A stretch of 64,000 nt of DNA from Ignavibacteriota bacterium (GCA_016218045.1 JACRFB010000045.1:124001-188000), one strand, 5' to 3'; positions 28,713 through 37,468 are shown, counted from the stretch's first letter. Numbers and translations: made by a program. The notes: a model not told the origin generated them from the letters alone.

Positions 28713-29477
28713 ATGATCTGGTCCGCATTTATCATTGGCCTCGTCGGGAGTCTGCACTGCGTGGGCATGTGCGGTCCCATCGTGGTGATGTTGCCCGCAT
28801 CAGCGACGCGTCGCTGGGAGTTCGCCGCCGGACGACTGCTGTACAATCTTGGGCGAGCGGTGACCTACGCGCTGCTCGGCGCCCTGGTGGGTGTGATCGG
28901 ACAGTTTGTCGCACTCGCCGGCTATCAGCAGGTGCTGGGAATAGCTGCGGGAGTATTGATGATCCTGAGCGTTGTGGTGCCTTCGCGCTATGTTTCGCGC
29001 CTGCTGCCGGCGCGGACAAACGCCGCGCTTGATGCGGTGAAGTCGCGACTCGGCGCGCGTCTTTCGACAGGCGGCACGCGATCCATGTTTGTGATCGGAC
29101 TGTTAAACGGCTTTCTGCCCTGCGGTCTCGTCTATGCGGCTCTCGCGGCTTCACTTGCCGCGGGCGGCGTACTCGGCAGCGCGGCCTACATGTTTGTGTT
29201 CGGACTCGGCACCGTGCCTATGCTCTTTGCCCTCTCTTTCGCGAGCGGCCTGCTCTCGGGTTCCCTGCGCAGGAAACTCACACGCCTCATCCCCGTTACC
29301 ATCGGTATCATGGGCGCGCTGTTTATTCTTCGCGGACTCGCGATAGGCATACCATTCATCAGTCCAAAAATGGAGAAGATGCTCGCAAAGGGGAAACCGC
29401 ATACGGCGCAGGTTGTGCCGGCACCCGCGCAGAAAGCGGCGGAGAATGAGGAGGAGAAGAAGAGTTGTTGTGAATAG
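28713..29477 (+). CDS. SafE/UreH-type membrane protein of the cbb3 cluster
   Basis: 254 residues, six membrane helices, preceded by a GGAG site. The motif GSLHCVGMCGP (11-21) and its partner NGFLPCGLVYAAL (near 134) place it in the sulfite exporter TauE/SafE-like or UreH-like transporter family. Members next to ccoGH (often called CcoH2 or urease-accessory-like) have been linked to copper handling for cbb3 oxidase. The C-terminus ends in KKSCCE, which may bind metal. It closes the respiratory cluster; after it come only repeats. Confidence 0.85.
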   Translation: MIWSAFIIGLVGSLHCVGMCGPIVVMLPASATRRWEFAAGRLLYNLGRAVTYALLGALVGVIGQFVALAGYQQVLGIAAGVLMILSVVVPSRYVSRLLPARTNAALDAVKSRLGARLSTGGTRSMFVIGLLNGFLPCGLVYAALAASLAAGGVLGSAAYMFVFGLGTVPMLFALSFASGLLSGSLRRKLTRLIPVTIGIMGALFILRGLAIGIPFISPKMEKMLAKGKPHTAQVVPAPAQKAAENEEEKKSCCE

Positions 29478-29517
29478 TTGGGAGTGGGGAGTTGCGCAAT
29501 AGGGAAGCTGTGTCACG

Positions 29518-29540
29518 GTGAGCTTGTCGAACCGCGACGG
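29518..29540 (+). repeat. Dispersed word GAGCTTGTCGA..GCGACGG, copy 1
   Basis: GTGAGCTTGTCGA then CCGCGACGG. The same arrangement of GAGC, TCGA and GCGACGG recurs between 35.1 and 37.7 kb, always outside genes. Confidence 0.6.
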
Positions 29541-29548
29541 AGCTTCAT

Positions 29549-29676
29549 CAGATGATCAGACGATTAGACGGTTAGACGATCAGACGATTAGACGGTTAGA
29601 CGATCAGACGATTAGACGGTCAGACGATCAGACGATTAGACGGTCAGACGATTAGACGGTCAGACGATCAGACGGA
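29549..29676 (+). repeat. Octanucleotide tandem array, unit YAGACGRT, 16 units
   Basis: Sixteen contiguous 8-bp units fill exactly 128 bp. Units are CAGACGAT, TAGACGGT and TAGACGAT; the first (CAGATGAT) and last (CAGACGGA) are imperfect. The order A-B-C-A-B-C then A-B-A-A-B-A-B-A shows expansion of higher-order blocks. Slippage-prone. Confidence 0.95.
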
Positions 29677-29744
29677 TGGATTTCTATCCCCTCGTAATAA
29701 CCTAGAGGGACGTCGCCACCAGTATGTTGATCCACGTTGAAGAT

Positions 29745-30300
29745 GTTCCGGGACAGCATCAACGGTGTGACGGGCTGCTGTCGAGGAGTACTGGGACAAC
29801 GTCTGCGGTGTAATGGGCAAGCGCCTGAGGTGTTCCGGGACAGCATCAATGGTGTGACGGGCCACCGTCGAGGAGTATTGGGACAATGCCTGCGGTGTAT
29901 CGGTCAGACACCTGAAGTGTTCCGGGACAGCATCAATGGTGTGACGGGCCACCGTCGAGGAGTATTGGGACAATGCCTGCGGTGTATCGGTCAAGCGCCT
30001 GAAGTGTTCCGGGACAGCATCAACGGTGTAACGGGCTGCTGTCGAGGAGTACTGGGACAACGTCTGCGGTGTATTGGTCCGGTACCTGAAGTGTTCCGGG
30101 ACAGCATCAATGGTGTGACGGGCCACCGTCGAGGAGTATTGGGACAACGTCTGCGGTGTATCGGTCAAGCACCTGAAGTGTTCCGGGACAGCATCAACAG
30201 TGTAGCGGGCTGCTGTCGAGGAGTACCGGGACAACGTCTGCGGTGTATCGGTCAAGCGCCTGAAGTGTTCCGGGGTAGCATCAACAGTGTACCGGGAACA
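29745..30300 (+). repeat. Tandem array of an 87-bp unit, six copies plus a part
   Basis: The word GTTCCGGG begins at 29745, 29832, 29919, 30006, 30093, 30180 and 30267: a period of exactly 87 bp. Within a unit, two half-repeats of about 44 and 43 bp are related (both contain GGGACA, then TC, then CGGTGT). Translation gives a 29-residue repeat on either strand, but substitutions look no better tolerated in one frame than another. Not CRISPR: the copies are contiguous. Confidence 0.95.
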
Positions 30301-30361
30301 AATCCAGACGCGGGGGATTCAGTGCTGTTGACCCGTCAGTTCGTACCTGGATTTCGGGTTT

Positions 30362-32053
30362 CTACCGTACTATGCGTAAGCGTTGTGTCACCGAGCCATG
30401 TGTGCCGCTGACGGTCACGAGGTAATTCCCCGGAACCAGGTCCGCACAGTTCAGAGCGAGGTCGTGCCAACCGGCAATAAACGATTGGCCGTCGGTGAAC
30501 CGCGCGTGGACACGTCCGAACATGTCGACGACAGTACAGGTGATTCCCGTGTCGTACTTCGTCCAGAACCGCAGTTGGAAACTTTCATCCGCGGGATTCG
30601 GATACACGGTCGCCGCAAGAGTCGTCGGCGTTACTTCGTCCGGCGCCACTGTCTCGACGGCGGAGTATTCGTAGGAGCCGTCGACATCGATACTACGGAG
30701 TCGATACGATACCAGTGATGTGATGCCTGCCGCGCTACGGTCGAGGAAGGAATACACAGCACCGCCGCCTCCAGTACCTTCACAGCGTACGAAGCCGATC
30801 CGCGACCACTGTTCCTCCATGTTCACACGGCGTTCCACCTCGAAGCCCAGACTGTTCACCTCGGCGTCGGTGCGCCATCGAAGGAGCACATCAGCGCCGG
30901 ATGCCGTCGCGATAAATGACACGAGATTCACCGGTAGCGGCGTGCAGATGCGGCGGTTCACCGGAGAAAAAATGGTGTTCAGCAACACACGGCAGAGATT
31001 CACGAGCGGGGCGGAACCGTTTGTCGGTACAAAACGATGGCCGCCCACACAGACGATCAAGCCCTTTGTCGAATCTCCGTTTTTCCGAGCAAACGCGGCT
31101 TTCATCATGGTGGAATCCGAACTGAGGCAGGCGAGCGGAATGGTGTTGGGTCGATAGGACCCGCCCGGAGTGGGTGCCCATGCGGGGAGTGTCCCTCCAC
31201 AGGCCTCAATGGTGCCGTTGAACTGACCGAGTGTGGTATGCGTTCCTGAATCCGGGTGTGTCCAATAGCCGCGGGTTGGATCGGGACGCATTTCGAGGCC
31301 GTCGGTGCTGAATACAAGGCCGATCGGCCATGGTTGACTTTCGAAGCGCAGCACACTTGCGCATTGCAGGTACACGGTGCCTCCACTGTCTGCGAATTCC
31401 CTCAGACGGTAGACATCAGTCGCGCTCAGCCCGTCGTCATGCGGAATCGCAATGGCAGTGAAACATCCAGACCCCTGATACGAGAGTGTGTTGATGGTGG
31501 GGATGCCGGTTGAATCCACCTTGTATGCCGACGGAGGAATGTTGGCACGAGTGAACACATCCGTGACGAGCTGCAGCCAGGGTCCGTAGTGGTCCTGAAT
31601 AAATACTCTCGGCGTGTGACGCAACGTATGGCGTATAGGCACGGATGTGAAAGTGTACAGGACTTGATGCACCCAGACGTCCGTTGCGTGCTGGCGGATG
31701 ATGGGCCCTGCTGCCGCTGTGTCGGAGAGATGAACGATAAAGACACCGCCCTTGTAGTCGAAGCTCTTGGTAACGGCTGTGGTAATGGAGCGGTCCATCA
31801 CCTGGGAAGCGGCCGCGGTGAAGTCCGGTCCGCCGTGGATTTTTGTTTTTGAAAACGCCCACGACACGGGGATGTTGTGCGCCAGCAGGTCGTACACCAG
31901 TCCATACACCTTCAGCACGTCGTTCTGCCCGCCTGTTCCCGTATGTGTGGGAATGATCAACGAGCCGGGCGGCAGACTCTGCCCCTGCAGGGTAACAGAA
32001 AAAAGCGCCAGTAAGAGGACGGTGAGAAATGCACCAGTTCGAACCGGATTCAT
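30362..32053 (-). CDS. Secreted protein with type IX tail, function unknown
   Basis: 563 residues from ATG 32053-32051, with GAGG 7 nt upstream; the frame extends further but lacks a signal peptide there. Signal peptide 1-24 (LLLALFSVTLQGQ). Residues 25-360 form a single domain I cannot name; motifs such as IPTHTGTGGQNDVLKVYGLVY, the DSGGTVYLQC strand and GLIVCVGGHRF resemble a flavodoxin/ThuA-like or glutamine-amidotransferase-like alpha/beta fold. A central Ig-like region (LPVNLVSFIATASGADVLLRW, common before type IX tails) precedes the tail (YPNPADESFQLRF..., ending LRIVR). Exported by type IX secretion. No catalytic residues assigned. Confidence 0.8.
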   Translation of the reverse strand: MNPVRTGAFLTVLLLALFSVTLQGQSLPPGSLIIPTHTGTGGQNDVLKVYGLVYDLLAHNIPVSWAFSKTKIHGGPDFTAAASQVMDRSITTAVTKSFDYKGGVFIVHLSDTAAAGPIIRQHATDVWVHQVLYTFTSVPIRHTLRHTPRVFIQDHYGPWLQLVTDVFTRANIPPSAYKVDSTGIPTINTLSYQGSGCFTAIAIPHDDGLSATDVYRLREFADSGGTVYLQCASVLRFESQPWPIGLVFSTDGLEMRPDPTRGYWTHPDSGTHTTLGQFNGTIEACGGTLPAWAPTPGGSYRPNTIPLACLSSDSTMMKAAFARKNGDSTKGLIVCVGGHRFVPTNGSAPLVNLCRVLLNTIFSPVNRRICTPLPVNLVSFIATASGADVLLRWRTDAEVNSLGFEVERRVNMEEQWSRIGFVRCEGTGGGGAVYSFLDRSAAGITSLVSYRLRSIDVDGSYEYSAVETVAPDEVTPTTLAATVYPNPADESFQLRFWTKYDTGITCTVVDMFGRVHARFTDGQSFIAGWHDLALNCADLVPGNYLVTVSGTHGSVTQRLRIVR

Positions 32054-32514
32054 GTTCGCCTCAACGATGGATGGTGCGCAGCGTATTAATTCAAAGATAG
32101 ACTTACCCCGGTATTCCTGACAGAAGAGAGGGAAGTATTTTTTTGTCGTAACAAGTTGAAAGTAACACGTTGAAAGTAAACGAAACATCGACTACACGCG
32201 TGCCTCCTGACTCCTGAATCCTGTCTCCTCACGCGGACCGAGCAGATCAGTCTACCATCTACCAACTACCATCTACCCATCTACTCCATCGCGTCAGACC
32301 CGCCGCATCCAGCCGTCAACATTCTGACACAATCCAGACGATACCATATTTTGCTAAGGATAATGCTGGTATTTGTGTGGCGCGGAAATTGCGGTTACGC
32401 AGGGAACAAGGTGTAGTAGTTCGATCCCGGATCGTGTGGCTGGTTCGTAGGAGGAGCAGGTCACGCCCCGGCGTTTCGTCCGACATGCTCTGAACCATTG
32501 TCCGGAGAAAGGCC
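32054..32514. other. Divergent intergenic region with low-complexity words
   Basis: 461 bp between two divergent secreted-protein genes. It contains a -7-like TATCTTTG for the minus gene (32092-32099), the word GTTGAAAGTAACACGTTGAA (32155-32174) related to words at 35.06, 35.35 and 50.8 kb, a CTCCTG-rich stretch near 32205-32235 like that at 56.3 kb, and a TACCATC-like 7-8-mer run near 32252-32283. No gene seen. Confidence 0.6.
32092..32099 (-). promoter_or_regulatory. Putative -7 element TATCTTTG for the gene at 30362-32053
   Basis: On the minus strand TATCTTTG fits TAnnTTTG perfectly and lies about 40 nt upstream of the start codon. No convincing TTG is found 19-20 nt upstream, so this remains tentative. 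Confidence 0.35.
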
Positions 32515-35058
32515 ATGAGACGTAGTGTCCGCTGTTTTCTATTCCTGCTCCTCCTCATCGGTGCTGTCGCCAGCGCACAATATGCTCCCGCGCCGTTCCG
32601 GCTGTCGGAAGCGGGGCATACGAATCCGACACTGTTCCGTTTGGACCACACATCACGGTTGCCCGGCTGTGTGGCGGGGCAGGGACTCGAACGCGACACA
32701 TTACGTTTGCAATGGCGGCCTTCGGTGTGGACGGGTGCGGATACGGGACGCAACAATCCCACAGATCCGGTCCGCTACGAGTGGAACGTGATTGTGGACA
32801 CGAGCGCCGCCCAGCGCGACAGCGCACGCACGGGGATCACGTACACGTTTCCGTCCTGGAACAACGGCACCGCGGCAGAGCTGCGCCTCTCGGGGGACGT
32901 CTTCTACCCGACCTTGTTTACTCCCTCGCCCTGGCCAGCCGAGGAACCGGACAGCATCGTGATGCGTGTGCGGTGGTTCGTGCGCGCGTACAATTCGGTG
33001 GGATCCGTGTTCTCCGACACGGCCGGACATACCGTGCACCGCGGAAGCGATTCGAGCATGCTCACACCCGCGCTGATGCTGTCGTACAACCGGTTGTCGT
33101 TCTACCGCTCATCGCAATTACCGCAACAGTATTGGAAAGATATTCTCCCAATCCCTGTGGAACCCGCCGACAGTGGTGTGGTCGCAGTCGATGGAACAGG
33201 AATGGGACATATAATATGGACGCCGGGGTACGACCGAAACATCGTTGCCGGCATTGACATCGGCGGTTTCCGCCGGTACTTCCGCGCAACGCGCCGGTAC
33301 CACGAAGATCCCAGCGGGCGTACGGTAGATACGTTGCAGTATCAATGGGTCGGCACCGTGGTCCGCACCGTTCCTCCAGGACACGGCGCGGCACCCGGCA
33401 CGCGGCTGGTCCTCAACACCGGCACTACACAGGGCCTGCAGCTTACGAAGCAGAAGACGGATTCACTGCTCGGCATACGCGGTTCCGGCGGCGCCGACAG
33501 CGTGGTGATCGAGTGGCAGGTGTTTGTGAAGGACGCGGAATGGACCGACAACGTACCGATCGAACGGATCCCGTTTCCCTACGAGGCCGATGGCACGTTG
33601 CGCGCGGACACGGGTCTGTGGAGCCGTTTCGGCTGCCGGCCGCATGTCGTGGCCTCGAAGGTGTTTCACGCCACTCTCGCGCGACAGCGTTGGGCGCCCG
33701 CGCCGTTTGTGCTGTCGAATGCACAGACGACGAGTACAACATTGTTCCGCATCGATCACGTGGGTCCGAATCCTCCCTGTGGAGATTTTCTCGCAGACTC
33801 GCTGCGGCTGCGCTGGGTGAAATCGGAATGGACGGGCGCGGAAAGCGGCCGTAACGATCCTTTCGACACCGTACGCTACGAGTGGCACGCCCTCGTCGAC
33901 AGCGGCGGAACCGACATAACACGCGCGGTGCACGTCAGCGCTCCGTCGTCTCGTAATGGCCGTGATCCGCGCATCGTCCTTGGCGGAGCGTGGCTCGTGC
34001 AGAATATTTTCCGCCCCGCCACCTGGCCCGCATCGCAGCCCGACAGCATCGTGCGGCGTGTGCGCTGGTATGTGCGCGCGTACAATTCGGCGGGATCGAC
34101 ATACTCCGACACAGCGGGATGGACCCGGCATCGTGTGAATCCGCTGCCTACACCGGCGCTACTGGTCTCGTACAACCGCCTCCCTGACAAGGACGTGACG
34201 GTGCTTCGGCCTCTCGACAACACGGTGATCATCGGACTCACGGCGTCACATCCGGCGATACCGATTCAATGGACGGACGCCGACGATCCCAACATCCGCG
34301 CCGGCCGCAGAATCGGCGGCTTCAAGCTGTTTGACGTTGCACGACGCGCCTGGATCGACGATCCATCCAAGCGCACAGTCGATACGCTGTTCTATCAGTG
34401 GATCGCGGAAGTGATCGACACCAAACCCACGGGACGCGGTGCCCCTCTCGGCACCATCTTTGTGCAGCATACCGGCACATGGCTCGCGTGCGAGTTGACA
34501 AACCCACAAACGACCACGATGTTCGGCAGTTACGACAACAACTCACCCATCGCTGCCGACACCGTGGTGCTGCGCTGGCGTGTGGACACGAAGGATTTCT
34601 GGTCGAACGACGATCTGCCGTATGATGAGGTGCAATTCCGCTATAACATCGACGGCACACTGCGGTCCGACACGGGAAGGTGGAGCCAGTTCGGCTGCCA
34701 GCCGCACGTGCTGATGGGTGCCTGGAACCGGCTCACCCTCGTTCGGAACACCACGATGGCCGCGGGCGCGGCGCCGGAAGCGGATGGTTATCTTCTCGGA
34801 CAGAATTATCCGAATCCCTTCACACACAACACCCGTTTCACGTACACATTACCGCACGCAGGAAGCGCGCGTCTCACCATCTCGGATCTGCTCGGCCGCG
34901 AACTCGTACAACTTCGCGACGGCACACACGCCGCAGGCACCCATGCCGTCACCTGGGACGGCCGCGACGCCGCCGGCAGACGCGTCCCTGCGGGCCAGTA
35001 TTTCATCCGCTTGATGACCTGGGAAGGAGTCAGGGAGAGGATCCTGATGAAGCAGTAG
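32515..35058 (+). CDS. Secreted two-repeat protein with type IX tail
   Basis: 847 residues, GGAGAAAGG ribosome site. Signal peptide 1-22. The mature protein is two tandem copies of a roughly 370-residue module: copy 1 starts APAPFRLSEA (24), copy 2 APAPFVLSNA (about 394), and both end with a DTG(L/R)WS(R/Q)FGC(R/Q)PHV block. Inside each, the modules LRLWRWxxSEWTGAxxGRNxP and VRW(F/Y)VRAYNSxGS recur, which look like fibronectin/Ig-type beta sandwiches. A type IX tail of the FlgD-Ig type follows from about 765 (GQNYPNPFTHNTRFTYTLP..., ending RILMKQ). Probable surface adhesin or structural protein; no enzyme motif. Divergent from the preceding gene. Confidence 0.85.
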   Translation: MRRSVRCFLFLLLLIGAVASAQYAPAPFRLSEAGHTNPTLFRLDHTSRLPGCVAGQGLERDTLRLQWRPSVWTGADTGRNNPTDPVRYEWNVIVDTSAAQRDSARTGITYTFPSWNNGTAAELRLSGDVFYPTLFTPSPWPAEEPDSIVMRVRWFVRAYNSVGSVFSDTAGHTVHRGSDSSMLTPALMLSYNRLSFYRSSQLPQQYWKDILPIPVEPADSGVVAVDGTGMGHIIWTPGYDRNIVAGIDIGGFRRYFRATRRYHEDPSGRTVDTLQYQWVGTVVRTVPPGHGAAPGTRLVLNTGTTQGLQLTKQKTDSLLGIRGSGGADSVVIEWQVFVKDAEWTDNVPIERIPFPYEADGTLRADTGLWSRFGCRPHVVASKVFHATLARQRWAPAPFVLSNAQTTSTTLFRIDHVGPNPPCGDFLADSLRLRWVKSEWTGAESGRNDPFDTVRYEWHALVDSGGTDITRAVHVSAPSSRNGRDPRIVLGGAWLVQNIFRPATWPASQPDSIVRRVRWYVRAYNSAGSTYSDTAGWTRHRVNPLPTPALLVSYNRLPDKDVTVLRPLDNTVIIGLTASHPAIPIQWTDADDPNIRAGRRIGGFKLFDVARRAWIDDPSKRTVDTLFYQWIAEVIDTKPTGRGAPLGTIFVQHTGTWLACELTNPQTTTMFGSYDNNSPIAADTVVLRWRVDTKDFWSNDDLPYDEVQFRYNIDGTLRSDTGRWSQFGCQPHVLMGAWNRLTLVRNTTMAAGAAPEADGYLLGQNYPNPFTHNTRFTYTLPHAGSARLTISDLLGRELVQLRDGTHAAGTHAVTWDGRDAAGRRVPAGQYFIRLMTWEGVRERILMKQ

Positions 35059-35080
35059 AAAGTAGCAAAGTGGAAAGTGG
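35056..35080 (+). repeat. Dispersed word GTAGCAAAGTGGAAAGT, copy near 35.06 kb
   Basis: Directly after the stop codon: AAAGTAGCAAAGTGGAAAGT. Related copies lie at 32155-32181, 35347-35370 and 50806-50888. Confidence 0.6.
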
Positions 35081-35134
35081 AAGGGAAAGGCCTCCCGAAT
35101 AGGCTCAAGCGTGAAGCAATTGCTGACTCTCCCC

Positions 35135-35156
35135 GAGCTTGTCGACTGGCGACGGG
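35135..35156 (+). repeat. Dispersed word GAGCTTGTCGA..GCGACGG, copy 2
   Basis: GAGCTTGTCGA, CTG, GCGACGGG. Same architecture as the copy at 29518. Confidence 0.6.
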
Positions 35157-35259
35157 ATGGCGGTATTTCGCGCATAAGATGGCGACGGTTTTCTGACCTG
35201 AACCCGCCGCAACCCGGGCGGAACACCACCGTATACCGACGCATCCTATCCTAAGAACG

Positions 35260-35302
35260 CACTGCCGTCACCCCGGGCCCTGGTGACGGCAGTGTTTTTT
35301 TT
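35260..35302 (+). terminator. Strong Rho-independent terminator
   Basis: A perfect 13-bp stem (35260-35272 with 35282-35294), 9-nt GC loop, then eight T residues (35295-35302). It is 200 bp beyond the stop of the two-repeat secreted protein and reads in its direction. The reverse strand has no T-run, so it works mainly one way. Confidence 0.9.
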
Positions 35303-35381
35303 GTAGGATTCCGAGGTGAGTCCAGGCGAATGAGCCACCGTAACCGGTGGAAAGTAGCAACGTTGAAAGGAACAGGGTGTA

Positions 35382-35482
35382 CCGTCGCCCCGCGACAAGC
35401 TCGGGGAGACACAGTGGTCCGGTCCCGCTGTCCCGCGCTCTCGCTCTGTCCCGTCGCCCCTCGACAAGCTCGGGGAGACACA
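35382..35482 (-). repeat. Two inverse copies of the GAGCTTGTCGA word with GGGACAGC-like octamers between
   Basis: CGACAAGCTCGGGGAGACAC occurs at 35393-35412 and, almost identically, at 35462-35481, each preceded by CCGTCGCCCC. The stretch between is rich in the reverse complement of GGGACAGC and GGGAGAGC. This links the dispersed word to the octamer modules at 37.5-37.7 kb. Confidence 0.75.
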
Positions 35483-35531
35483 GGATTTGCATCACGCAGT
35501 AGCTTTCCTCGTTAGCCGTTCCCCTTTCCCC

Positions 35532-35611
35532 TTTACGCCTTTACCCCTTTACGCCTTTACCCCTTTACGCCTTTACCCCTTTACGCCTTTACCCCTTTAC
35601 CCCTTTACGTC
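35532..35611 (+). repeat. Octanucleotide tandem array, unit TTTACSCC, ten units
   Basis: Ten exact 8-bp steps: TTTACGCC and TTTACCCC alternate four times, followed by TTTACCCC and TTTACGTC. The last 15 bp are inside the neighbouring transporter gene and form its stop codon and final codons. Confidence 0.95.
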
Positions 35612-37468
35612 TTCCCTCCCGTCGTACTCGATCCGGAACGTCACCCCGGGGTATTTTTTCGGCAGGCGCATGAGATTCATGACCAGGATGCCTATCGCCC
35701 AGCGATCCATCCACGACGACATGGGCCAGCCGAGGTGTACGGATAACCGCATGTGCGGGAGTTCGTAGCGGATCAGATCGATGATGGTGCAGATGCTGCT
35801 GTACACGGATTCGAGTGTGAAAGGGAAGCGGAAATGATTCTCGCCCGCCCTTGAAGGAATACCCTGCCGCGCCGAATAGAAACTGATGTAGGCGCGTGAA
35901 CTGTCCATTCCCTCGATGCCTCCCTCTTCCTTCGGACGGCGGAAGTAGAGATGGATGCGGTCGCCTTCATGCGCGCCGAGCCAGGCGATCAGTTCGAAGG
36001 GGTTGTCGGTCTGTCGTAATTCCTTGATCTCGGGCGACCGCTTGCGCGCGATGCCGAGTCCGATGAAGAGGAACAGGCCCGTGGTGATGGCCCACAGCGC
36101 CGTCCCGTACGGGCGCATCACCATGAGGTAGCCGAGACTCGCTACGACAATGATGAACACGATCAGGGTCATGGAGCGGTGGGTGAAATAGACCCCGATT
36201 TCCTTCGTCCCCTTGAAATACCGGTACACGAGCAGCGAGCCCATGTTGATCGCAAAACTCGCGATGAGACCGATGGCGTACATCTCGGCGAGCAGGGCCT
36301 GCTGTCCGCTGGTCACCACGATGATGACGGAGTACAAGATGGCGCTGATGATGTGTATGCGGTACAGCGAATGGCGGTGGTTGACCTTCGAGAGCCAATG
36401 GAAATCGTACTTCTCAGCCACACGCTCGAGCAGTTCGCTCGACGCAACATACGCCGTGTTGACCGCCATGATGAGGGTGAAACTCGCTACCGCGCTCACA
36501 AGCAGACCGAATCCCGTGCCGCGCAGCATCACGGCGTACTGCGTGATGAGGTCGGTCTCATGATGCATGGGATCGAGAGGCGACGACAAGACCAGCATGG
36601 AGATCAGCGGCGTGAAGATGCCCACGGTGACCGCGAGGAACAGGTAGGCCTTACGGATGTCGTGCCACGAGCGGACGAGTCCCGCCGTCTGTATCACCGA
36701 TTCGATTCCAGAATAGGCGAGAATACAGCTCGATGTGCCGATGACGAGGTAGCCGATGTTCAGCGTCTGCTGCCCGAGGTCGAGTGTGAGAAATCGGTCG
36801 AAGGCGCCGGTGGCCGCATTCCCAATGCGCGCGGCCTGCACACCATCGATGGCGAGAAATCCCGAGACGAGCAGAAGGATGAGAACGGTGGCCGCGACGG
36901 TAAAGATGCCGAAGGTGAAACGCGCGTTTTCGCGTATTCCCAGGATGTTGAGACCGGCCACCCCCCATACAATTGCAAAGTTCACCGCCATCGCCACGGC
37001 CGGGTGAACATCGAAGAGGGAGAGACCGTTCTGCACGGCGCTGACGGTGGAGATACTCGCCGTGAGGACATATGTCACAAAGATCGAGGCCACGGCGATG
37101 AAACTTGCCGTGGGTCCGAGCACAAAGTACGAGAAGGAATAGACGCCGCCGCCCTTGATGTTGTGATGCTCGAGGATCTGGGCAATCTCCGTCATGCGGT
37201 TCGCGAGGAAACGCATCAGGATCGACGTCAGCGCGATGAAGATGATGGCGCTCTCGCCGATGAAACGGAAGGCCTCGGCGGGGGCGTAGAAAATGGACGT
37301 CAGTTCGTCCATCAGCGTCAGGATGGCGATGGCCATCCACGTCAGCCACCAGCGCCCGCCTGTGAACACCGAGAGCAGTTCCTTGCGCCGCCACAAATAG
37401 ACGAACAGCATGGCAAGCACGGCGGCGGTGCCGTAAAACACAAGATTATCCGTTGTCAGGTGTGGCAA
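35597..37468 (-). CDS. APC-superfamily amino acid/polyamine-type transporter with cytosolic tail
   Basis: About 623 residues from a TTG at 37468-37466; GTG at 37441 is an alternative, and the frame stays open upstream only through repeat DNA. Twelve or more membrane helices. The IKGGGVYSFSYFVLGPTASF motif (near 110) is the discontinuous first helix region of APC transporters, GxG(I/V)-like. The last 130 residues are cytosolic and unusual (GAHEGDRIHLYFRRP, RAYISFYSARQGIPSRAG). The closest family picture is the eukaryotic-like amino-acid permease group (2.A.3). The substrate cannot be told. Its C-terminal codons come from the TTTACSCC octamer array. Confidence 0.8.
   Translation of the reverse strand: MPHLTTDNLVFYGTAAVLAMLFVYLWRRKELLSVFTGGRWWLTWMAIAILTLMDELTSIFYAPAEAFRFIGESAIIFIALTSILMRFLANRMTEIAQILEHHNIKGGGVYSFSYFVLGPTASFIAVASIFVTYVLTASISTVSAVQNGLSLFDVHPAVAMAVNFAIVWGVAGLNILGIRENARFTFGIFTVAATVLILLLVSGFLAIDGVQAARIGNAATGAFDRFLTLDLGQQTLNIGYLVIGTSSCILAYSGIESVIQTAGLVRSWHDIRKAYLFLAVTVGIFTPLISMLVLSSPLDPMHHETDLITQYAVMLRGTGFGLLVSAVASFTLIMAVNTAYVASSELLERVAEKYDFHWLSKVNHRHSLYRIHIISAILYSVIIVVTSGQQALLAEMYAIGLIASFAINMGSLLVYRYFKGTKEIGVYFTHRSMTLIVFIIVVASLGYLMVMRPYGTALWAITTGLFLFIGLGIARKRSPEIKELRQTDNPFELIAWLGAHEGDRIHLYFRRPKEEGGIEGMDSSRAYISFYSARQGIPSRAGENHFRFPFTLESVYSSICTIIDLIRYELPHMRLSVHLGWPMSSWMDRWAIGILVMNLMRLPKKYPGVTFRIEYDGREDVKG

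Larger units (their letters stand above)
29478..30361. other. Gene-free repeat region between the cbb3 cluster and the secreted-protein genes
   Basis: This 884-bp stretch holds one dispersed word (29518-29540), a 16-unit octamer array (29549-29676) and an 87-bp tandem array (29745-30300). Long open frames occur on both strands in the 87-bp array only because 87 is a multiple of three. No signal peptide, ribosome site or non-repeat coding sequence was found. Confidence 0.7.
35059..35596. other. Repeat-rich gap between convergent genes
   Basis: 538 bp without a gene. In order it holds a GTAGCAAAG word, a GAGCTTGTCGA word, a strong terminator, a second GTAGCAAAG-like word, two inverse GAGCTTGTCGA words separated by GGGACAGC-like octamers, and the start of a TTTACSCC array. 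Confidence 0.7.

Noticed and set aside
29745-30300. CRISPR array
   Set aside because: The copies are contiguous with no unique spacers, and no cas gene is near.
29668-30411. Long frames on both strands across the 87-bp repeats
   Set aside because: An 87-bp period keeps every frame open. There is no signal peptide, start site or bias in the substitutions that would favour coding.
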